A stretch of DNA of 7,728 bases from contig JALVTI010000090.1 of assembly GCA_027035985.1 (NCBI GenBank), forward strand, positions 1-7,728. Reading direction: 5' to 3'. Position 1 is the stretch's first letter. Each line of letters opens with the position of its first letter. Origin of the DNA: Aquificales bacterium. GTDB taxonomy: Bacteria > Aquificota > Aquificia > Aquificales > QOAS01. The notes below the pieces were generated by a model. The model did not search any database and was not told the DNA's origin. It saw only the letters and a program-made list of their open reading frames with translations. This document shows positions 1 to 5,142 of the stretch, one piece after another. The position numbers and the translations under genes were made by a program.

Positions 1-2
1 TG

Positions 3-149
3 GAAGGAAAAAGCTTCACCCAAAAAATGTATTGGGAACAATTTATAACCACCGTTGCGGAAAAACTTTCGGAAAGAGACCCCTTAAAGTTTGAAAAAAT
101 GTTAAAGGCGTATATTGAACAAAAAAAAGGGATAAGGGCTTACCCATAA
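3..149 (+). CDS. 3' end of an unidentified gene (C-terminal 48 residues)
   Basis: An open frame enters from the left edge and runs to a TAA at 147-149, giving 48 residues that end in KKGIRAYP. The fragment is charged and probably helical (WEQFITTVAEKLSERDPLKF) with no membrane segment and no motif I recognise, so I give no function. It is AT-rich (19 of 60 bases are G or C in 61-120), unlike mqnE next to it. The other two plus frames hit stops quickly in this stretch. It converges on mqnE and overlaps that gene's last 10 bp. Its lysine-rich codons at about 120-129 double as the T-tract of the mqnE terminator on the other strand. It could be a real C-terminus or chance open frame; the lack of stops over only 49 codons is modest support. 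Confidence 0.5.
   Translation, partial: EGKSFTQKMYWEQFITTVAEKLSERDPLKFEKMLKAYIEQKKGIRAYP
121..145 (-). terminator. Intrinsic terminator of mqnE, overlapping its stop codon
   Basis: Read on the minus strand, GGGTAA (145-140) is followed by loop GCCC (139-136), then TTATCCC (135-129), then eight T residues (128-121). The arms pair as six base pairs with a single bulged T. The 5' arm contains the last Gly codon and the TAA stop of mqnE. Hairpin plus an uninterrupted T8 is the classic Rho-independent form. The stem is short for a thermophile, so strength is uncertain. Confidence 0.6.
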
Positions 150-1285
150 ACCTTAATTATGTTGTAAAAGGTATCCCGCTCCGCGGGAATTTTTCCCGCG
201 TCTCTAATGAGGTTTATAAGGCGTTCTTTGGCGTGTCCGAGGGCGGCTTTCGTTCCGGCGGCGTGGACTATACGCTCTTCCAAGATAGTCCCATCGATAT
301 CGTCGGCACCGTAGTTTAAGGCTAGCTGTGCCACCCTTTCACCCAGGGTTACCCAGTAAGCCTTTATGTGGTCGAAGTTGTCCAAAAAGAGGCGCGCAAC
401 CGCTATCGTCTTGAGGTCGTCGACGGAGGATGTTAGTTCCCCGCCCAGCTCCGTCCCCTCGGGGTGGTATTTGAGGGGGATAAAGACCTGAAAGCCGCCG
501 GTCTCGTCTTGGAGCTCCCTCACGCGGGACATGTGTTCGACTCGGTCGCGGTAATCCTCTATGTGTCCGTAGAGCATCGTTATGTTGGTCGGTATGCCGA
601 GCAGATGGGCTTCGCGGTGTATTTTCAGGTATTCCTCCGCACTCGCCTTGTAGGGGGCTATTACCTTTCTTTTCTCCTCGTTGAATATTTCGGCACCCCC
701 TCCGGGGAGAACGTCGAGACCCGCCTCCTTAAGGTCGAGGAGGACTTCCCTAACACTCTTTTTGGAGAGCTTTGTGAGGTGGTATACCTCTATAGCGGTG
801 TAAGCCTTTAAGACCACATCGGGGTAATGCCTCTTTATCTCCCTAAGGAGGTTTAGGTAATCCTCATACCTCCAATGGGGCGGTATTCCTCCCACCATGT
901 GGACTTCCCTACCGCCCAGTTCGTAAATCTGCCCCACCTTTTGGAGAATTTCGTCGATAGACATCTCGTAGGCTCTGGGGTGATTTCTGCCCTTAACGGC
1001 AAAGGCGCAGAACCTGCACCCGTATATGCAGACGTTGGTCGGATTTATTTGAACGTTCACCACAAAGTAGGCATAATCCCCATTCCTTTGGCGGCTCTTG
1101 TAGTCGGCTAAAAGACCTATGAAGGCAAGCTCGTCGCTTTCGAAGAGTTGGAGGGCATCCTCCTCCGAAAGGCGTTCGTTTGCGAGCACCTTTTCCGCGA
1201 TGCGTTGGAGTTTCCTATCACCCAAAGAGGGAATTAGGAGTTCTATCTCCTCACGGAGGTCTTTAACCTTAGAAGAGGTTACCAT
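140..1285 (-). CDS. mqnE: Aminofutalosine synthase MqnE (radical SAM)
   Basis: 381 residues. MqnE is a radical SAM enzyme that joins the adenosyl radical to a chorismate-derived enolpyruvyl benzoate and gives 6-amino-6-deoxyfutalosine, an early cytosolic step of the futalosine menaquinone route. The [4Fe-4S] motif CIYGCRFC places ligands at Cys86, Cys90 and Cys93. LPGGGAEIF (193-201), the MLYGHIE segment near 237-243, and ETGGFQVFIPLKYHPEGTEL (261-280) fit MqnE better than the paralogue MqnC. Length is normal for the family. The frame stays open upstream, but that extension lies antisense to hfq and looks like nothing conserved; the ATG at 1285 is the sensible start. The only good Shine-Dalgarno (GGAGG, 1315-1311) is 25 nt away from it, which is odd. 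Menaquinone fits an anaerobic, respiring thermophile. Divergent from hfq. Confidence 0.93.
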   Translation of the reverse strand: MVTSSKVKDLREEIELLIPSLGDRKLQRIAEKVLANERLSEEDALQLFESDELAFIGLLADYKSRQRNGDYAYFVVNVQINPTNVCIYGCRFCAFAVKGRNHPRAYEMSIDEILQKVGQIYELGGREVHMVGGIPPHWRYEDYLNLLREIKRHYPDVVLKAYTAIEVYHLTKLSKKSVREVLLDLKEAGLDVLPGGGAEIFNEEKRKVIAPYKASAEEYLKIHREAHLLGIPTNITMLYGHIEDYRDRVEHMSRVRELQDETGGFQVFIPLKYHPEGTELGGELTSSVDDLKTIAVARLFLDNFDHIKAYWVTLGERVAQLALNYGADDIDGTILEERIVHAAGTKAALGHAKERLINLIRDAGKIPAERDTFYNIIKVYG

Positions 1286-1360
1286 TTCAAGGTTTAGGAT
1301 ATAACCCCAACCTCCGAACGGTGAATAAGATATTATAGAAACAACTTTTGGAGGAAGGTT
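1286..1360. promoter_or_regulatory. Divergent mqnE/hfq promoter region with back-to-back -10 boxes
   Basis: This 75-bp gap must hold both promoters. On the minus strand a perfect TATAAT lies at 1337-1332; on the plus strand TATTAT lies at 1331-1336, so the two -10 boxes share the same bases. Neither has a convincing -35 at 16-18 bp. The hfq Shine-Dalgarno GGAGG is at 1350-1354, six bases before its ATG. For mqnE, a GGAGG lies at 1315-1311, far from the ATG. The boxes are visible; promoter use is inferred. Confidence 0.45.
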
Positions 1361-1576
1361 ATGGAGCAAAACAACCAACAGGAGATTTTGATACAGGACA
1401 AACTCCTGCAGGAGGCTATGGAGAACAACAAACCTGTAACGGTATTTTTGACCAGAGGTAACCGCATAACCGGTTATGTGAAGGCTTTCGACCGCTTTTG
1501 CATCCTCCTGGAGATAAACGGCGAGGAGGAACTTCTCTTCAAACACGCCATTTCTACCATCGTTCCCCAAAAATAA
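1361..1576 (+). CDS. hfq: RNA chaperone Hfq
   Basis: 71 residues. Hfq is a hexameric Sm-like protein that promotes sRNA-mRNA pairing and affects RNA stability. The Sm1 region is seen at about 25-51 (PVTVFLTRGNRITGYVKAFD, then RFCILLE) and the Sm2 signature FKHAISTIVP at 60-69. Gln12, Phe46, Lys61 and His62 line up with E. coli Gln8, Phe42, Lys56 and His57 of the proximal U-binding pocket; Tyr55 is replaced by Phe60. The rim arginine patch (RRER in E. coli) is replaced by MENN at 20-23. There is one extra residue in the loop before Sm2 and no long C-terminal tail. The ATG has a good GGAGG six bases upstream. It is not next to miaA or hflX as in many bacteria; it diverges from mqnE and is followed 46 bp later by fliM. 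Confidence 0.95.
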   Translation: MEQNNQQEILIQDKLLQEAMENNKPVTVFLTRGNRITGYVKAFDRFCILLEINGEEELLFKHAISTIVPQK

Positions 1577-1622
1577 ACCTATCCTTTTCCTTGCACCTTC
1601 TCTTCTATTAAAAAAGTAATTG

Positions 1623-2591
1623 ATGGAAGAACATGTCGAGTTGTCTCCGGAGGAGATAGAACGTATTAAGCAAATATATGAGGAAGAACAAAATAACGAC
1701 CAAGTTATACCGACTGAAGAAGGTGTAGATTACAAACCTTTTCCGTTTGACCAACTGGAAAGAATAGATTTATCGCAGCTTCCGCTGTTAGAACATGCCT
1801 TAAAGGTTTTTTCCTTACGTTTAAAAGGACAACTTTTAAGGATAGATTTGGATGTATCCAAAGTAGAAAAGGGAAAAACTGTTTTGATCAAGTATAGGCA
1901 ATATATGGAAGAAATGGACGACGATTACTTTTTTGTAGCATTCAAAATCCACCCTTTACCATCTTACGGAGTACTTGCCTTTAGACTTCCTTTTCTGTTT
2001 TCCCTTATTAGTCTATTGTTAGGTGGCGAACTGGAACCCCCAAAAGTGGAAAAAAATATTATTACCTCTACCGAGTATGAAATATTGAGAAAGTTCTTTG
2101 AAACCATTTTAAGAACTCTTGAAGAGCAAATTAAAGAGTTCCAAAAACCCCAAAAGATAGAGATAGTAGATACGGATACCGATAAGTCTCTAGCCAAGTT
2201 TAATTTGACAGACAAAAGGGTTTTAATAACCGAGTTCGTTATCGAATTTTCGAATGGTGAGAGAGAAAAGTTTCTGCTCATAATTGATGAAGAAACTATA
2301 GAGCCGATTATCCACATTTTGATGGGCTTATCCGAGAAGGAAGATAACTTTAAAAGAGAAATATGGAAAGCGATTAGAACGGCAGAAATTCCTTTAAAAG
2401 TAAAATTGCATGGACCTCCCAAAACTTTGGAACAGATTTTGGATTGGAAACCGGGAGACTTTATCCTCTTAGAGGAATTTGCAAATAAACCCGTTAAAGG
2501 TTATATTGAAGAAAATCCGGTAATGGAAGGTTATTTGGGTAAACATCAAGGATTTTACGCACTTATGTTCCTCCGTTGGTTGAACGATTAA
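1623..2591 (+). CDS. fliM: Flagellar motor switch protein FliM
   Basis: 322 residues from the ATG at 1623 (a TTG directly before it is also in frame). FliM forms the middle of the cytoplasmic C-ring with FliG and FliN and binds phospho-CheY to reverse rotation. The N-terminus has ELSPEEIERI (6-15), resembling the LSQxEID CheY-binding helix. A linker follows, then the CheC-like middle domain (about 38-235) opening with FDQLERIDLSQLPLLEHALK and holding LLGGE at 132-136. The SpoA-type C-terminal domain (about 250-318) contains LEQILDWKPGDFILLEE. Total length is near normal. There is no Shine-Dalgarno before the start. No other flagellar or chemotaxis gene is in the window, so it is an orphan. 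GC content is clearly lower than in its neighbours: 17/60 and 20/60 in two lines counted, against 30/60 in nusA. A divergent FliM paralogue is possible. Confidence 0.87.
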   Translation: MEEHVELSPEEIERIKQIYEEEQNNDQVIPTEEGVDYKPFPFDQLERIDLSQLPLLEHALKVFSLRLKGQLLRIDLDVSKVEKGKTVLIKYRQYMEEMDDDYFFVAFKIHPLPSYGVLAFRLPFLFSLISLLLGGELEPPKVEKNIITSTEYEILRKFFETILRTLEEQIKEFQKPQKIEIVDTDTDKSLAKFNLTDKRVLITEFVIEFSNGEREKFLLIIDEETIEPIIHILMGLSEKEDNFKREIWKAIRTAEIPLKVKLHGPPKTLEQILDWKPGDFILLEEFANKPVKGYIEENPVMEGYLGKHQGFYALMFLRWLND

Positions 2592-2636
2592 CGCCCTTAA
2601 AAGGTTTTTCTTCTTCCAAATCTATATTTGTTTCTT

Positions 2637-3116
2637 ATGGGTCTTAAAGAGGAACGGGAGAGGATTGAGGAGAAAACCAAGGAGCTAATAAGGGATATAG
2701 TCGAGGAACAGGGGCTCAGACTTTTCGACGTCGAATACCGCCCGGAGGGAAGGGGTTGGACTCTAAGGGTTATCGTCGACAAGTTCGGCGGGGTGAATAT
2801 CGGCGACCTGGAGCGTCTAAGCAGAACCATTAGCCCCCTCCTTGACGTGGAGGACTACATACCCCACTCCTACCACCTGGAGGTAACCTCTCCCGGTCTC
2901 ACGAGGGAGTTAAAAAAACCCGAACATTACGCCTTTTTCATAGGCAGGCTTATAAAGGTGATTACCCGCGAGCCGGTCGAGGGTAAGAGGGAGATAGTCG
3001 GTTTTATAGACGATATAGAAAACGGCGTTTTAAAGGTCCGTCCCAAAGGAGAGGAGAGAGTAATCCATATTCCGTTAAGCGTTATCGCAAAGGCGCGTTT
3101 GGAAGTTGAATGGTAG
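2637..3116 (+). CDS. rimP: Ribosome maturation factor RimP
   Basis: 159 residues from the ATG at 2637; an in-frame TTG three codons earlier is less likely. RimP binds the 30S subunit and helps late assembly steps. The N-terminal domain (about 5-85) shows LFDVEYRPEGRGWTLRVIVD, then the GGVNIGDLERLSR helix, and the family signature LEVTSPGLTREL at 81-92. The C-terminal SH3-like domain (about 93-157) carries FIGRLIKVITREPVEGKREI and the GFIDDIENGVLKV strand pair. Length is typical. No Shine-Dalgarno is visible before the ATG; the upstream bases are pyrimidine-rich with a TATATT box ending nine bases before it, which would suit a leaderless mRNA. It precedes nusA with a 40-bp gap, the usual rimP-nusA pair, so cotranscription is likely. 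Confidence 0.93.
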   Translation: MGLKEERERIEEKTKELIRDIVEEQGLRLFDVEYRPEGRGWTLRVIVDKFGGVNIGDLERLSRTISPLLDVEDYIPHSYHLEVTSPGLTRELKKPEHYAFFIGRLIKVITREPVEGKREIVGFIDDIENGVLKVRPKGEERVIHIPLSVIAKARLEVEW

Positions 3117-3156
3117 GGCTAACGGACTACATTTAAAAGGGATTGCGGGGAAAGCG

Positions 3157-4368
3157 ATGACCGGAAAAATAAGCGTGGAACAGATAAAGAGACTTATAGA
3201 GCAGATAGCGAAGGAAAGAGACGTAAGGGAGAGTTTGGTTGAAAAGGCTCTAAAGGACGCCATAGTAACGGCGATTAAAAAGGGTAAAGGGGTAAGGGGA
3301 AATCTCATAGTGGAGTTTACCGAGGAGGGGATTAAACCCTACCTTGTGGAACCGGTCGAGGTATTTCTAAAGCGCAAACAGCGGGAGGGGGAGATAGTAA
3401 ACCCCGATAGATACGACCAAATAGAGGGAACGGTTCTATCCCTCTCCCCTAAAGGGGGCTTGAAGGTAAAGACCGATAAGGGAACTTTTGTTTTCAGGGA
3501 TATCCCCGAAGGGGTGTCCTACGAGAGCGGAGACCGCATAAGGTTGGTTCTGATACCGCTCGAAATAACCCCCGAAGAGGTTGATTACTACGCCGCCAAG
3601 GCGGCAAAGGAGACCTTCCTAAAGGAGTTAAACCAGGCTATCAAGGAACAGACCTATAGGGAGTTTAAGGAATTGGAGGGGGACATCGTTTACGGATTGG
3701 TTAGGAAAGTTCTCCCTTCGGGGGATTTGGTGGTAGACCTCGGGAAGATAGAGGCTATCTTCCCCAAAAAGGAGCAGATACCGACCGAAACCTACAACGT
3801 GAACGACCGCATAAAAGCCCTCCTTTGGAAGGTGGAAAAGAGGAGAGGAAAACCCTACCTGGTGTTGTCGAGAACCCACCCCCTATTTTTGAGGAGATTG
3901 CTCGAAAGGGAGATTGGGGAAATCGAAGAGGGGAAAATCGAAATTAAGAAGGTTGTCCGCGAACCGGGTGAAAGGGCGAAGGTTTTGGTTCTCTCCAAGG
4001 ACTCGAAGGTCGACCCCGTGGGGGTTATTTTGGGGGTAAAGGGTGAGAGGATACAGCCCGTTTCCAAGGAGCTTTCGGGTGAAAAGATAGATATAGTCCG
4101 CTACAGCGAAAAGCCGGAGGAGCTTATCAAAAACGCCATGGTGCCGGCGAAGGCGATAAAGGTTATCCTGAAGCCGACGGAAAAGAGGGCGGAGGTGGTC
4201 GTCCCCGACAATCAGCTTTCGCTGGCGATAGGTAAAAAGGGTTCCAACGTGAAATTGGTTCACCGCCTAACCGGTTACCACATAGATGTCTTCTCCGAAA
4301 GCGACTACAAGAAGATAGAAAACCTTTCGAAGGGAGAGGGGGAAAATCAAAGCCCTTCAGGGGGTTAA
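3157..4368 (+). CDS. nusA: Transcription termination/antitermination protein NusA
   Basis: 403 residues. NusA binds RNA polymerase and modulates pausing, intrinsic termination and antitermination. Order: RNAP-binding N-terminal domain (about 5-165), S1 domain (about 173-240, EGDIVYGLVRKVLPSGDLVV to YLVLSRTHP), KH1 (about 285-316, DPVGVILGVKGERIQPV then GEKIDIV) and KH2 (about 346-380, VPDNQLSLAIGKKGSNV). The KH GxxG loops GVKG and GKKG are present. There are no C-terminal acidic repeats, as in most non-proteobacterial NusA. Middle and C-terminal parts are canonical, but the N-terminal domain between about 75 and 165 departs from the family pattern. I chose the ATG at 3157, after a weak GCGGGG; an in-frame TTG at 3106 overlapping rimP gives a non-conserved extension. 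The usual ylxR and infB do not follow: the gene runs straight into a convergent gene with a 12-bp overlap. Confidence 0.95.
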   Translation: MTGKISVEQIKRLIEQIAKERDVRESLVEKALKDAIVTAIKKGKGVRGNLIVEFTEEGIKPYLVEPVEVFLKRKQREGEIVNPDRYDQIEGTVLSLSPKGGLKVKTDKGTFVFRDIPEGVSYESGDRIRLVLIPLEITPEEVDYYAAKAAKETFLKELNQAIKEQTYREFKELEGDIVYGLVRKVLPSGDLVVDLGKIEAIFPKKEQIPTETYNVNDRIKALLWKVEKRRGKPYLVLSRTHPLFLRRLLEREIGEIEEGKIEIKKVVREPGERAKVLVLSKDSKVDPVGVILGVKGERIQPVSKELSGEKIDIVRYSEKPEELIKNAMVPAKAIKVILKPTEKRAEVVVPDNQLSLAIGKKGSNVKLVHRLTGYHIDVFSESDYKKIENLSKGEGENQSPSGG

Positions 4369-5079
4369 TTCCTTTAAGACCGCTTTGAGGTTTTCGACCT
4401 TTTTTCTCAAATCCGACGGAAGGTCTTTCAAGAAGTCTTCGGTCGCGCCCATAGTAACCCAAACCAAGGCGTCCAGGTGAAGGGGCGGTATTCCCAACCC
4501 CTTCGCCAAATTCCTCCAAAAGTTCAGGTCGTTTGAAATTTTCTTCAACCTCACATCGAGGGGTATATCTATGTCGAAGGGGGCAACAATTCGTTTACTG
4601 ATTGCTATCCTACAGGCGTAGACAAACATCTTCACCGCAAAGACGAGCGTTTTAGCCTCCTTAGACTGGTTTAGCGTCTCGGAAAGGTATTCGAGCAACG
4701 CCTTCGGATTCCGGCAGAATTCGGTTAGTCTCTTTCGGTCTAAATTTTTAATGGCTTTCAAAACCTTTTGGAGTCTTTTGAGTTTACCGCCCAAAAACCT
4801 GTTGTTGTAAAGCCTTAAAAACTCTTCAAACCTCTCCAGGTCGGGTTTTTCCGAAAAGAAACTGGCAAAGTTTTCCCAATACTTTTCCCCCTTGGTGGGG
4901 AGTTGGTAGGATAGGAGGGCATTTGTGATTACCAGCTTTAGGAAAAGTTCGTTGTCCCCAACGGCTTCGTGCAACCTCTTGAGGGCTCTATATTGGCGGT
5001 CGTATTCCTCCAAGAGGAGCGCATCGTCGAGGGAAAACTCCGAAAGGACTTCGAGCAAACGTTCCCCTTTTTGGGTCAT
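4357..5079 (-). CDS. Archaeal-type 8-oxoguanine DNA glycosylase/AP lyase (AGOG family)
   Basis: 240 residues. AGOG enzymes are bifunctional base-excision repair proteins that remove 8-oxoguanine and nick at the abasic site. Family features seen: EYDRQYRALKRLHEAV (25-40), KLVITNALLSYQLPTKGEKY with W68 following (48-68), AKTLVFAVKM (142-151), IPLDVRL (172-178) and the helix-hairpin-helix-like end GLGIPPLHLDALVW (194-207). Lys143 and Asp175 are the likely Schiff-base lysine and catalytic aspartate; they are 32 residues apart, the spacing I recall for Lys140 and Asp172 of the Pyrobaculum enzyme. The ATG at 5079 follows directly on an upstream stop and has no Shine-Dalgarno; a TTG at codon 8 preceded by GGGG is an alternative start. 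It lies 63 bp after the carboxyltransferase gene, probably past a terminator, and converges on nusA. Confidence 0.85.
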   Translation of the reverse strand: MTQKGERLLEVLSEFSLDDALLLEEYDRQYRALKRLHEAVGDNELFLKLVITNALLSYQLPTKGEKYWENFASFFSEKPDLERFEEFLRLYNNRFLGGKLKRLQKVLKAIKNLDRKRLTEFCRNPKALLEYLSETLNQSKEAKTLVFAVKMFVYACRIAISKRIVAPFDIDIPLDVRLKKISNDLNFWRNLAKGLGIPPLHLDALVWVTMGATEDFLKDLPSDLRKKVENLKAVLKELTP

Positions 5080-5112
5080 AGGGGATATAGTTCACCACAA
5101 AGGGTGGAGGTG

Positions 5113-5140
5113 AAAAAGGAAAACCGCAAAGGGGTCGGTT
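5113..5140 (-). terminator. Probable intrinsic terminator after the carboxyltransferase gene
   Basis: On the minus strand, three bases past the stop codon of the carboxyltransferase gene, AACCG (5140-5136) and CGGTT (5126-5122) can pair around a nine-base loop (ACCCCTTTG). The tail TTCCTTTTT follows at 5121-5113. The stem is only five base pairs and the tail is interrupted, so termination may be partial. If it works, AGOG needs its own promoter. Confidence 0.4.
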
Positions 5141-5142
5141 AA

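Noticed and set aside
464..811. 115-codon plus-strand open frame within mqnE
   Set aside because: Antisense shadow of the conserved radical SAM gene; no promoter, ribosome site or motif.
1286..1570. N-terminal extension of mqnE to 476 codons
   Set aside because: The extra codons run antisense through hfq, resemble no MqnE N-terminus, and the family length fits the ATG at 1285.
2592..2615. CCTTAAAAGG followed by a T-rich run after fliM as a terminator
   Set aside because: The repeat can form only three pairs with a workable loop; too weak to call.
3106..3156. Upstream TTG start for nusA, overlapping rimP
   Set aside because: The added residues are not NusA-like and GGAAG directly abuts the TTG; the ATG at 3157 gives the normal N-terminus.
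4349..4366. CCC-TTCA-GGG hairpin at the nusA/AGOG junction as a shared terminator
   Set aside because: Three-pair stem with no clean T-tract on either side.
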